A DNA stretch of 64,000 nucleotides, from the NCBI RefSeq assembly GCF_000970325.1, contig NZ_CP009518.1, forward strand, positions 1 through 64,000, read 5' to 3'. The translations under genes were made by a program, and so were the position numbers. Shown here in pieces: positions 18,441 through 27,393 of this stretch. The DNA comes from Methanococcoides methylutens MM1 (GTDB lineage Archaea > Halobacteriota > Methanosarcinia > Methanosarcinales > Methanosarcinaceae). How positions within the stretch are numbered: the first letter of the stretch is position 1; each line of letters opens with the position of its first letter. The notes beneath the pieces are model-generated. The model made no database searches, was not told the DNA's origin, and was given only the letters and a program-made list of their open reading frames with translations.

Positions 18441-19280
18441 TCAGGCTGCTTTCATCACGTCTGTTCTGCTGACAATGCCAACGATCTCATCGTTCTCGGC
18501 GATAGGGATACCTGTGATATTCTTTTCGATCATCACTTTTGCAGCTTCAGTGACCGGATCAACAGCATTAAGTATTGTTGGTATGCCGACCATTATATCC
18601 TCTGCAACAAGTGGAACGTCCTTTACATACCTGTAGACCTTTTCACCTCCGGCCTTTGGTTTCCTTGCCATCTTGATGCTCTTGGATGGAAGTTCCCCTT
18701 CATTGTTTGCAAGCACATGAAGAGCCAGTTCCCTTGTGGTTATCATTCCTACAGCTTCACCGGTATCATCGGTGACAATAAGTTTGCTGACCTTGTTATT
18801 TTCCATTTCATCGACAACGTGGTTGACAGTGTGGTGCCTGTGTACAAATACAGGCTCAAGTGTCATTATCTCACCTACCTTTATCTCACTGGCCAGTTCT
18901 GACATGCACCTGACAACATCAACTCTGGTTACAATTCCCATAAGTCTGCCGTTGTTTACCACAGGGATATTATTGATATCATTATCGACCATCAGTGCCG
19001 TTGCCTGGGAAACAGATGCATCAGGATAGATCGTGATAGGCTCTTCTGTCATTACCATCTTTACCGGGACTTTGTCGATCGGCCTTCTTCTCCACATAGG
19101 TTCTGCCTGCGCGAGGCGCCTTCCCAGGTCGGATTTAGTGACTATTCCAACCATCGCATCGTTCTCTACAACAACTATGGTGTTTATCTTGTGCCTGAGC
19201 ATAAGGTTCCTTGCATGTGATACAGGCTCATCCGGTCCCATTACATGGACAGGTGAGGTCATTACGTCTGATACTTTCAT
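18441..19280 (-). CDS. CBS-domain protein (two CBS pairs)
   Basis: 279 residues with four CBS motifs: MKVSDVMTSPVHV at the start, VKMVMTEEPITIYPDAS, VGEIMTLEPVFVHR and AEDIMVGIPTILNA. A basic linker (MARKPKAGGEKVYR, about residues 203-218) separates the third and fourth motifs. A GGAGGATG ribosome site precedes the start. It is a stand-alone regulatory module with no attached catalytic domain, flanked on both sides by paralogues. Confidence 0.88.
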   Translation of the reverse strand: MKVSDVMTSPVHVMGPDEPVSHARNLMLRHKINTIVVVENDAMVGIVTKSDLGRRLAQAEPMWRRRPIDKVPVKMVMTEEPITIYPDASVSQATALMVDNDINNIPVVNNGRLMGIVTRVDVVRCMSELASEIKVGEIMTLEPVFVHRHHTVNHVVDEMENNKVSKLIVTDDTGEAVGMITTRELALHVLANNEGELPSKSIKMARKPKAGGEKVYRYVKDVPLVAEDIMVGIPTILNAVDPVTEAAKVMIEKNITGIPIAENDEIVGIVSRTDVMKAA

Positions 19281-19319
19281 ATCTCATCCTCCTTGTTCTT
19301 TTGTTATCCTTGTGGATCT

Positions 19320-20276
19320 TCATTCAGCCATTGCTCGCAGTATGTCCCTTTCCGTGATGATACCGCAGAGCTTTCCGTCATCTATTACAGGCAGTGCTCC
19401 AATGCCGTTCTTTACCATAAGCTCACTTGCTTTTCCAAGGTCCGTATCCGATGTTATCCAGACAACGTCTTTTGTGATCAGTGAGCTGATAGGTGTATCC
19501 ATAACTTCATGGATGTTGCCGGTGGTGAGCTTTTCAAATGCCTCTCCGTTTCCCAGGAAGTGCATAATGGCAGAAGCATTGACAACACCGATCAGAATAT
19601 CACCCTTGACCACAGGAAGCCGGCGGAAATGGTTCTTGATCATTACCTTTGCAGCATCGCTAATGGTCATGTCTGCAGGTGCTTTTTCAACCCTTTTGCT
19701 CATATAATCAACTACGGCCTTGTTCGTCACAATCCCGGCTGCAAACCCCAGTAAATCCTTCTCTGTGCAGATAGCACGTACATGGTTTGTACTGTCCACA
19801 ATTGGAAGGCTTCCGATATTGTTCTTAAGCATAAGGTCAAAAGCTTCCTTTATATTACCATCACTGCGTATCGATACGACTTTGTGTTGCATTATCGTGC
19901 TTACGTTTGCATTGATGGCTGAGAGCAGGTTTCCTTTGTACCTGTTCTCAATGAGCTTGTTCTTCTCTCCTCCTCCAAGGAAATCGATGACATCAAAAGA
20001 TGTAACGATGCCCTCGATCCGATTTGTACCCGCATCAGTAATGGGGATATGCCTGAAGTGCTTTTTTGTCATCGTCTTTATGGCATCGATAATCCTGGTT
20101 GTGGGTGGTACTGTAATAACATCCCTTGTGGCCACCGACATGATGTCTCCTTCATGCTCTGAGATCCTTGTATGAAAATCAAAAGCCCCGCGATCCATTG
20201 TACCGGAAGTGGTGATCATAGCATGGTCCTTTTTCTGAACCTTACTTTTCATAGGGCTGTGTGTTTCAAGTTTCAT
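19320..20276 (-). CDS. CBS-domain protein (two CBS pairs, N-terminal extension)
   Basis: 318 residues. A charged N-terminal extension of about 40 residues is followed by four CBS motifs beginning with GDIMSVATRDVITVPPTT. Each repeat ends with the usual pattern of a hydrophobic strand, G-I-[IV] and an acidic/aromatic residue. A GGAGGATTAA ribosome site precedes ATG 20276. It is part of the five-gene CBS run. Confidence 0.88.
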   Translation of the reverse strand: MKLETHSPMKSKVQKKDHAMITTSGTMDRGAFDFHTRISEHEGDIMSVATRDVITVPPTTRIIDAIKTMTKKHFRHIPITDAGTNRIEGIVTSFDVIDFLGGGEKNKLIENRYKGNLLSAINANVSTIMQHKVVSIRSDGNIKEAFDLMLKNNIGSLPIVDSTNHVRAICTEKDLLGFAAGIVTNKAVVDYMSKRVEKAPADMTISDAAKVMIKNHFRRLPVVKGDILIGVVNASAIMHFLGNGEAFEKLTTGNIHEVMDTPISSLITKDVVWITSDTDLGKASELMVKNGIGALPVIDDGKLCGIITERDILRAMAE

Positions 20277-20419
20277 TTAATCCTCCATATTGTTCGTTCT
20301 TTTTGTTTTGTCTGGATGGCGGTACGGATTCGGAGTGATCTTTGATTACCCGAAAATTTGTTGAGCCTGTGGTCCAGGTCCTATTTTGATATTAATGAAT
20401 ATAGATGGAATTTCCTCCA

Positions 20420-21217
20420 TTATTGAACAGGATCGGTCCCAATCACAAATGCCCGCAGTATGTCTGTGCGGTCCACGATACCTGCTATACGGTCCTTATC
20501 AATGACCGTCATTCTGCCAACATCGTAGTGAAGCATCTGCTTAAGGCAGTCCTTTATCGGTGTATCAGGAGATACTGAATAAACAGGGGTTGACATTATC
20601 TTTTCAACCATTGTGGTATCTTTGGGTTGGGTTGCATGGGTATCACTCATAGATGTCCTGATAAATCCGGAACGGATCATGTCCATCCTTGTGACTATCC
20701 CCATTGGTTCACCCTTTTCAGAGACCACAGGCAGACCCGAAAAGTTTGATTCGAGAAGAACCGGCCAGACCTTTGTCAGATTGTCATGCGGTGTGCAGGT
20801 GCTGACATTCGTGGTCATAATGTCCGCCACGGTTGCATCCAGTTTCCTGTTTCCTGCAATGTTTGCAAGTATATCCGAATTGCTCAGTATACCTTCCAGG
20901 CTCCTGTCCTCATTGGAACTAACAACAGGACAGCGTCCGATCTCTGAATCCAGAAGATACTTTGCAGCATCAGCAATATCTGTCTCCGGTGTTATCAGCG
21001 GACATGCATGCATATAGCCTTCCACCGTAACATTGGATTTTGTGGCCTTGATATTGAGAATATCCTTATCCTTCAGTATACCGATGACCTTTTCTTCCTC
21101 ATCTATTACAGGCAGGCCCCTGAGGTAGTGGTCTCTCATCAGCTGACGCGCATGTGTGATGCTGTCATGCTCATTTATGCATACGGCATCCTTTGACATG
21201 ATTTCATTGACTTTCAT
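20420..21217 (-). CDS. CBS-domain protein (two CBS pairs)
   Basis: 265 residues with four CBS motifs, opening with MKVNEIMSKDAVCINEHDS and closing with VGRMTVIDKDRIAGIVDRTDILRAF. There is no transmembrane or DNA-binding domain. The third motif carries Cys in TCTPHD. It is a close paralogue of its neighbours by architecture, although the pairwise sequences look well diverged, so the duplication is not recent. Confidence 0.88.
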   Translation of the reverse strand: MKVNEIMSKDAVCINEHDSITHARQLMRDHYLRGLPVIDEEEKVIGILKDKDILNIKATKSNVTVEGYMHACPLITPETDIADAAKYLLDSEIGRCPVVSSNEDRSLEGILSNSDILANIAGNRKLDATVADIMTTNVSTCTPHDNLTKVWPVLLESNFSGLPVVSEKGEPMGIVTRMDMIRSGFIRTSMSDTHATQPKDTTMVEKIMSTPVYSVSPDTPIKDCLKQMLHYDVGRMTVIDKDRIAGIVDRTDILRAFVIGTDPVQ

Positions 21218-21254
21218 ACGAACCCCCGTTCATAAGGTCGTTCAAAGAAGCGTT

Positions 21255-21866
21255 TCAGTCGTAGTAGCCTTCGTCTTCCTTACAGTCCTCACATAACATC
21301 AGACCGTTAACAGGGCTAAGGCTATCCACATACGAATCGCATCTCTGGCAGATCCCCCTTCCAAATTCCGCAGTTTCAGGAATATCATGCTCCCGGTTCA
21401 TCTCTATCAGGTCTTCAAGAATAGTATTAAGACCCGGAGCAACTGTAAGGATATCCCGGTCCGTTACAATACCGGTGATCTCATCATCACCATTAGTAAC
21501 TCCAAGTCTACGGATCCCGGATTTGACCATGATCTCAGATGCTTTGATAACATCTGTAGATGATTTTACTGTTATTATGGGAGACGACATTATTTCTTCA
21601 GCAAGCATGGTGCTGGGTTTGACATCCTCCGCCATGACTTTGTGAACGATATCCCTTTCGGTTATAATACCTGCGGGGTTGCCATCTTTCGAGACAATGA
21701 TACTGCCAATATTATTATCCTTCATTGCCTGAGCAACTTCAAGTGCTGTACTGGTGATGTCAAGGATAAAAACATCCTGCGTCATTATCTCGCGCAAGAC
21801 AATATCGTTGAGCAACTGGCCTGCAGTTCCCTCTTCCTCGACATCCCATTTGGTCCCAATGACCAT
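21255..21866 (-). CDS. CBS pair plus C-terminal zinc ribbon protein
   Basis: 203 residues: one CBS pair (about 25-140) and a C-terminal zinc-ribbon-like segment with CQRC and CEDC pairs. This differs from the other four genes of the run, which carry two pairs and no metal site. CBS-zinc ribbon fusions are common in methanogens and may bind nucleic acid or protein in a ligand-dependent way; that is inference. It is the first gene of the CBS run. Confidence 0.88.
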   Translation of the reverse strand: MVIGTKWDVEEEGTAGQLLNDIVLREIMTQDVFILDITSTALEVAQAMKDNNIGSIIVSKDGNPAGIITERDIVHKVMAEDVKPSTMLAEEIMSSPIITVKSSTDVIKASEIMVKSGIRRLGVTNGDDEITGIVTDRDILTVAPGLNTILEDLIEMNREHDIPETAEFGRGICQRCDSYVDSLSPVNGLMLCEDCKEDEGYYD

Positions 21867-21952
21867 GCGATATCACCCTCCTATGCTATTGCTTGTGTTC
21901 CCACACTACACAAAGAATATTCTGACTTAATAGCATATATAGGTGATTGTGC

Positions 21953-23086
21953 TCACATTATAGTGATCCTTGTACGGTTTCCTGCACTTAGTTCTATCTC
22001 ATCATTGAAACCTGCTTTTGAATATGCGTCAATGATCTGGATAGGGGTATCGATGTCCAGTTCGTCCACAAGCAGTGCATGATCTCCCCACAATGCAATG
22101 CGGATCCTTCCTGTATCGTCGGATACATAGATATTTGATACCATGTTGGTGGTCCCGTCATCCCTGTCAAATTCCCTGAGCTCTCCAAGGCCTGATACTG
22201 AGCCTTCGATGGAATATGATTCACCGGGGATTATATCAGCTATTGGAGTGAAGTTCTCCCTGTACTCAACCTCTGCATCTGTTTTCCTGAGGACTCCATG
22301 GTTTCCGATCTGGATCTCTACCTGCTGGCTGAAGTTGTTTGTCCTGGCATATCCATTTATGATCTCAATGGTGTCATCAAGCTTCATTTCCTTTGTGGAA
22401 TCGACCTTTTCGTCCCACAATGTCACACGGATCTTTCCGGTTTCGTCACCAATGAGTATGTTACCGACACGTCCCTGGCTTCCGTCCTTCTTCTGGAAGG
22501 TTCTGACGTCCGATATGTCCAGCAACTTTCCGGAAACGTTGATATCGCCCATCCCGTCCCGGATCTCGGAGATCTTCTGTGAGTCAAGCCTGACCTCGAT
22601 GTTCTGGTCGGTGGTGTTGATCACACCATACCTTCCGATGTTGACCTCCGTACCGGAATAGCCATCCTTTGCATATCCGCTGATCTCCATGCAGTCCCCT
22701 ACCTCGATATTCCCGTTCTTGATAAGGTCAGCACGTTCATCCCATAGCGTCAGCCTGATAGAGCCGGTATCATCAGCTACCATGAGGTTACCGACCTTTC
22801 CGATGGTACCATCATTCCTGTTGAACTCGCGTACATCGAACACTGAGACAACCTTTGCAACGAAGTTGACATTACCGATCTCAGGATTTATGTCCTTTAT
22901 TTTGATAACTTCCTTTGCGGTATCGGTCACACCAAGATCGTGGGCAACAAGCATTGCCGCTGTCTTGACATCACAAAGGCCGCTCATCTGCTCGACCTTT
23001 TCCTCTACCTTTTTTCGAAAATCATCTTCGCTGATAATGCCTCCAAGCTTATTGTAGATCTCAGTTATCTCGTCCATTGATGACAC
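21953..23086 (-). CDS. Replication protein A-like ssDNA-binding protein (three OB folds)
   Basis: 377 residues with an N-terminal helical region (1-60) and three OB folds at roughly 68-165, 172-265 and 272-377. Each contains the same core: an FxxxDG segment followed by VGN-[IL]-x-[IV]-x-D-[DE]-TG-x-IR-[ILV]-x-LW. No zinc finger is visible. Methanosarcina relatives have several RPAs with different OB-fold counts. It lies upstream of the CBS run on the same strand, about 86 bases away, with its own start. Confidence 0.92.
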   Translation of the reverse strand: MSSMDEITEIYNKLGGIISEDDFRKKVEEKVEQMSGLCDVKTAAMLVAHDLGVTDTAKEVIKIKDINPEIGNVNFVAKVVSVFDVREFNRNDGTIGKVGNLMVADDTGSIRLTLWDERADLIKNGNIEVGDCMEISGYAKDGYSGTEVNIGRYGVINTTDQNIEVRLDSQKISEIRDGMGDINVSGKLLDISDVRTFQKKDGSQGRVGNILIGDETGKIRVTLWDEKVDSTKEMKLDDTIEIINGYARTNNFSQQVEIQIGNHGVLRKTDAEVEYRENFTPIADIIPGESYSIEGSVSGLGELREFDRDDGTTNMVSNIYVSDDTGRIRIALWGDHALLVDELDIDTPIQIIDAYSKAGFNDEIELSAGNRTRITIM

Positions 23087-23344
23087 CTGTTAATGTGATA
23101 CGGAACATGGTCCGCAGAACCGTTTAAAACATAGGGATTTGCAACAATTAATTCTCACTATCCTGTAAGTAGTGTGAACCCGGTTAACTTTAGTCCGATA
23201 TGATATAATCCTAACGAAAGGCGTGTTGTATGAATGTTAAAGAGTACCTTTGAATCGGCAGTACCACTTTAATATACCGCGTCCTGTGAGGGAAGTTACG
23301 GATAAAGTTATATTAACTATTAAATGCATTTGCAACTAGATAGC

Positions 23345-23974
23345 ATGATTCGAAAATGTAAAGAGCATGGATACTTCAGAGGCGAAGTTTGTCCTGAGTG
23401 TGGCAATAGTGGCAGGTATGTACTGGATGACGAACGTGAAGAACGCCTTGGCAGGTTCGTTTCAGGTGCCTTGAGACATTTTCCGGATGATGTAGGTCTT
23501 ACAATGGATAAACAGGGCTGGGTCAACATGGACCTGCTTTGTGATATCATGGAACGCCGATACAGGTGGGCTAGCAGGGAGCGCCTGGTCTCACTTGTGG
23601 AATCAGACGTTAAGAACAGGTACGAGATAACAGGATCCAGGATAAGGGCAAGATACGGCCATTCCGTGGATGTGGAACTGGACTATCCTGAAAATGAGTT
23701 GCCTTACCTTTACTACGGCGTCAGCCAGGAAGAAGTTGACATGCTTCTTGATGCTGGTATTGCACCCCTGAGACAGACGTATGTCCATCTCAGCACCACT
23801 CCGGAAAAGGCTACAGAATCAGCATCAGTTCACACAGAGAATCCTGTTGTACTGGAAATCGATGCAGATGAGGCACAAAATGACGGCATCGAGTTCATGG
23901 CCGTAAACAGTGATATCGTGCTTGCAGAATCTGTACCTCCTGAATATCTGGTTGTTGTGGAAATGGAAGAATGA
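23345..23974 (+). CDS. kptA: RNA 2'-phosphotransferase (Tpt1/KptA)
   Basis: This NAD+-dependent enzyme removes a 2'-phosphate from RNA ends. An N-terminal zinc-binding-like segment (CKEHGYFRGEVCPECG), usual in archaeal KptA, precedes the catalytic fold. The fold shows GALRHFPDDVGL, ARYGHSVDV and the later TYVHLS segment. The frame opens at ATG 23324, but the TATA element TTATATTA near 23307 makes ATG 23345 (MIRKCKEH) more likely. The C-terminal ~45 residues are acidic. It converges with rtcA, with only 10 bases between the stops. Confidence 0.88.
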   Translation: MIRKCKEHGYFRGEVCPECGNSGRYVLDDEREERLGRFVSGALRHFPDDVGLTMDKQGWVNMDLLCDIMERRYRWASRERLVSLVESDVKNRYEITGSRIRARYGHSVDVELDYPENELPYLYYGVSQEEVDMLLDAGIAPLRQTYVHLSTTPEKATESASVHTENPVVLEIDADEAQNDGIEFMAVNSDIVLAESVPPEYLVVVEMEE

Positions 23975-23984
23975 GCAGATCTGC

Positions 23985-24995
23985 TCATGCTACTGATATT
24001 TCCATCATATCTTCTTTTTTTTGTACATTGAACTTCACATCAAGGAACTGCTCTGTTACACTGATGTTCGTTGATGTGTGGGACGAGACCTCCCTTACTG
24101 TGAAAGACCCACCTTTTGTTAGTCCAATGTAGGGTATCAGCTGGTCTGCCAGGTGTACGTCCACGGAAGAATTGCTCGAAAGCTCGCTGAGAAGCTCCGT
24201 AGCTGCTTTGGATCCCACTTTTTCAGCAGGCAATCCCCTCTTTCCCGGAACGTATGCTCCCTTCATTCCGGAGTACAATGTTATCCCGCTACCAGTGGAA
24301 GGATATTCAGCACATTCAGTATCTATGTGGCACTCGTATCCGGCCTTTTCAATGATGTCCCTTGCAGAATCTGCCTGACGCTGTGCAACATGCTCGGGAA
24401 GGTTGGAGCAATGTGATATGCCGGTCACCTTCCGGTCTTTTGCTTTCCTTACTTTTTCCGAGAAATCGCAGGCTCTCAGTTTCGATGGGGATATAGTTGC
24501 ATGGACAACCCCGCCGCCACGCGGATAGTAACCTCTTTTTCGTGTATCTATATTACACCTGTACCCCATCTCTGATATCGCCCTGAGTGTCACATTGTTA
24601 AGGTAATCGATGCTCGGGGACCAGGAAACGTCTGTGCCTCCGGTGATCCTCAGTTCGATCTCAGTTTCAGAATACGCTGCTGCCGGCATTATACATTGAA
24701 GCAGGAGTGCTATACTTCCGGCTGTTCCGATATCAATATTATAGTAACCCCCCTTCATTTCCTGTGGAGAAAAAGTGATAGCTGTAGAGCCTATATCGAT
24801 TCCTTCTACAGTGGCATCACAGATCATGGCAGCCGTTTCTATTGCTTTTACATGTTGTGCCGAAAGACCGGGTTTCGGGCGATTGCTGCGTATATCTGTA
24901 ATGGTGACAGCTTTTCCGGTGACCGCAGAGAGTGCCACGGATGTTCTTAATATCTGGCCGCCGCCTTCACCATAGGACCCGTCGATATGTATCAT
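23985..24995 (-). CDS. rtcA: RNA 3'-terminal phosphate cyclase
   Basis: RtcA converts RNA 3'-phosphate ends to 2',3'-cyclic phosphates using ATP. The N-terminal signature DGSYGEGGGQILRTS and the C-terminal VHLADQLIPY segment, with the adenylated His, are both present. The length of 336 residues is normal. It overlaps the upstream flavoprotein gene by 4 bases (ATGA), implying translational coupling. Confidence 0.93.
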   Translation of the reverse strand: MIHIDGSYGEGGGQILRTSVALSAVTGKAVTITDIRSNRPKPGLSAQHVKAIETAAMICDATVEGIDIGSTAITFSPQEMKGGYYNIDIGTAGSIALLLQCIMPAAAYSETEIELRITGGTDVSWSPSIDYLNNVTLRAISEMGYRCNIDTRKRGYYPRGGGVVHATISPSKLRACDFSEKVRKAKDRKVTGISHCSNLPEHVAQRQADSARDIIEKAGYECHIDTECAEYPSTGSGITLYSGMKGAYVPGKRGLPAEKVGSKAATELLSELSSNSSVDVHLADQLIPYIGLTKGGSFTVREVSSHTSTNISVTEQFLDVKFNVQKKEDMMEISVA

Positions 24996-26359
24996 TCATC
25001 TTTCTCCTTCCAAATATTCCTGTAGGCATCCTTTACAGCATAGAAAAGCGGGTCCACAACAGTTGCCACAGGTGGTGCATAACATGTTTCCATTGTGAGC
25101 ATCTCGTCCAGAGTGGTCTTTTTCTTTATCATGAAGGCAAGGCTGTCGATCCTTTCCTTAACTCCGGTCCTTCCTATGACCTGTGCTCCCACAAGATACC
25201 GTTCCCTGAATAGAAGTTTGATATGGATGTCGCTACTTTCCGAAAATATGGCCGAATGTGTGACCCCTGTAGCATAACCTGTAGCAATATTGATATCCTC
25301 TTCTTTCGCTTTCCTGGAAGTGAGTCCCACAGAACCTATCAGGAGGTCCCCTGCCACATAGACACTGGGCCCAAGGACAGGTCCCAATGTCGTTCCTTTG
25401 CCACATATATTATCTGCTATCACAGTGGCCATGCGTCTTGCAACAGGAGCAAGTTGCATCAGGCTTTTCTTTGATGTGACAAGATCTGTCACTTCACAAC
25501 AGTCACCGCCGGCGAAGATGTCAGATGAGAAGTCATTACCTATCCTGGCCTGAAGCTGGTCATTGACAACCAGTCCGCCCAGTTCTCCGGCCCAAACACC
25601 TGCCTTCTTTGCAAGTTCTGTTTCAGGAGCTATGCCCGTACTGATAATAACAACGTCTGCAGGGATCTTCTCTTTTGAAAGGACCACATGTTCAGCTTTC
25701 TCCTTTCCATCAATGCTTTCCGGGATCTCCCCTGTGAGGAGGTTGACACCTATGGAGGTAAGGTAATCCCTGACGATCTCCGACATGTCAGCATCGAGCA
25801 TTTTTGAGAGGATGTTGGGACTACGGTTGATAAGTGTTGTAGGTATGCCTCGTTTTGTTGTTCCTGCGGCAACCTCCACTCCGATGGCACCGGCACCGAT
25901 GATAACCACATTTTCGGCGGACAGAAGTGCAGCTTCTATTTTCATACCGTCGGAAAGTGTCTGCAGTGTGAAGACCCCTTCCAGGTCAAGGAACTGCTGA
26001 AGATGTGAAGGAATACGATGGGTTCCACCGGTAGCTATGACAAGTTTGTCAAAAGCGATATTTCTGTCTTCCAGCTTGATCATCTTTTCGGAAAGGTCTA
26101 TCTCCCTGGCCTCTGTTTCCAGAAGGATATCTATTCCCATTTTGTCAAAGAAATCCGGGGTCCTTACAATAAGGTCGTTGAACTCCTGTACTTTGCCTGC
26201 CAGCTTGAAAGGTATCCCGCATTCGCTGTAGGATACATGACTGTCCTTTGAAATGACTACAACAGAAAGGTCACGGCATCGTCTCACATGTGTGGCGGTT
26301 GCCATTCCGGTTGCCCCTCCTCCGAGGATGGCAACGTCGTATTTTGTAACATCTTCCAT
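24992..26359 (-). CDS. FAD/NAD-dependent CoA-disulfide-reductase-type oxidoreductase
   Basis: 455 residues of the pyridine nucleotide-disulfide oxidoreductase superfamily. The FAD motif is ILGGGATGMAT. A single redox Cys lies in SYSECGIPF (about residue 47), the arrangement of CoA-disulfide reductases and NADH oxidases/persulfide reductases. An NAD motif IIGAGAIGVEVA follows, then the dimerisation domain at the C-terminus. Its exact substrate cannot be assigned. It is the first gene of a two-gene operon with rtcA. Confidence 0.88.
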   Translation of the reverse strand: MEDVTKYDVAILGGGATGMATATHVRRCRDLSVVVISKDSHVSYSECGIPFKLAGKVQEFNDLIVRTPDFFDKMGIDILLETEAREIDLSEKMIKLEDRNIAFDKLVIATGGTHRIPSHLQQFLDLEGVFTLQTLSDGMKIEAALLSAENVVIIGAGAIGVEVAAGTTKRGIPTTLINRSPNILSKMLDADMSEIVRDYLTSIGVNLLTGEIPESIDGKEKAEHVVLSKEKIPADVVIISTGIAPETELAKKAGVWAGELGGLVVNDQLQARIGNDFSSDIFAGGDCCEVTDLVTSKKSLMQLAPVARRMATVIADNICGKGTTLGPVLGPSVYVAGDLLIGSVGLTSRKAKEEDINIATGYATGVTHSAIFSESSDIHIKLLFRERYLVGAQVIGRTGVKERIDSLAFMIKKKTTLDEMLTMETCYAPPVATVVDPLFYAVKDAYRNIWKEKDE

Positions 26360-26467
26360 AAAGATAATTTCAGCAGTCTGGTTAATAGGTTTTTGTATGA
26401 AGCCCGGGCTGGGAGGTTCATAATTGTAAAAATAGCCATGGGAGATAGCTATAGGGGGATGGGTATG

Positions 26468-26544
26468 AGAAAAATGAAGTTAATCGACGAGCGAGTTTGG
26501 GGAGTGGGGGGTTATTGTAGCAAAAATAATGTGTCCCGCTCGTC
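26468..26544 (-). ncRNA. Candidate small RNA or structured leader with C-rich loop
   Basis: On the minus strand a TATA box (complement of 26563-26573) places a transcript start near 26544. That is exactly where an 8-bp perfect stem begins (26537-26544 with 26486-26493). The 43-nt closed segment carries a C-rich run, complementary to purine-rich ribosome sites. A U-rich stretch (26470-26480) follows the stem. It may be an independent small RNA or the start of a ~185-nt leader of the flavoprotein gene at 26359. Confidence 0.35.
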
Positions 26545-27393
26545 AAATGCCCTACATTATTATTTTATATATACCTTTTGGTATGGAATTATTCTGAGAT
26601 TTCTTTCTATTTTCAGGTCTGGGTTATGGCCGATATCATGCAGGAACTAAGTATCAAAACAATTTATATTTATATATTGTTCTTTTACTTCAGAAGACCA
26701 ATTTCTACTGTTTCTTAAATCGGTGTGCAGGGGAATCCCAGAATATTGGAAAACCACAAGGTTATTAAAGTGTAAGAACTAATTAGTCTATTGTGATCGA
26801 AGCAAGATCACATCATAACTAAAATTTAATTGGTTTATCAAAAATCCCATTGGGTGATTTATCCAATGGGGGTAAGCAGATCATCAAAATATAATCTGAA
26901 TCATATTATGGTCACACTATCGGAAAAATAGTGTACCACATCACACAATACAAACGTAGGGAGTTATCTAAAGACCAGGTTTCATTCATATAATATTGGA
27001 AATGGACCTACCGGCATCTTAGATCCAGCATCTATAGTTCCATAAATGTCAAACATTTAAAAAATAATGCCGGAACGTTCACTAATATAGGCCACCGCAT
27101 AGTTGCATGATAATATAGTTTCTTTGCCAGCCGTATAGGGTTCGGGCCTGTGAATTATCCGGATAGTTGGTACGTTACTCGCCAGTTTTGGACATAAAGG
27201 AACTTCCTTAAGGGGACGCTTGAGAACAAGCGATCATATGATAGGAGCACAGATTGTAGCCGTTAAGTCGTTCTTCCACTGATCTTTGAGATACTGTGTT
27301 TGTTTTGTGCTTTATTGATTCTTTTTTGCTGTTCTGTTACGAATTCGAATAATGCCATAAAGGCAACATATCATAACAAACGGAGACTTACAT
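26545..27393 (+). other. Hairpin-rich non-coding region upstream of dnaG
   Basis: No protein-like reading frame is evident here. A TATA-like stretch at 26661-26678 could start a plus-strand transcript near 26700. Perfect hairpins follow: 26792-26798 with 26806-26812 (7 bp), 26846-26853 with 26863-26870 (8 bp), 26914-26920 with 26928-26934 (7 bp), a longer-range 27011-27017 with 27067-27073 (7 bp), and 27217-27222 with 27227-27232 (6 bp, AGAA loop). I could not match it to SRP RNA, RNase P RNA or a known riboswitch. It could be one or more structured RNAs or a long dnaG leader. Confidence 0.45.

Noticed and set aside
26700-27393. RNase P RNA or SRP RNA gene
   Set aside because: I looked for the conserved cores of both on each strand and did not find them, so I left the region as unidentified structured DNA.
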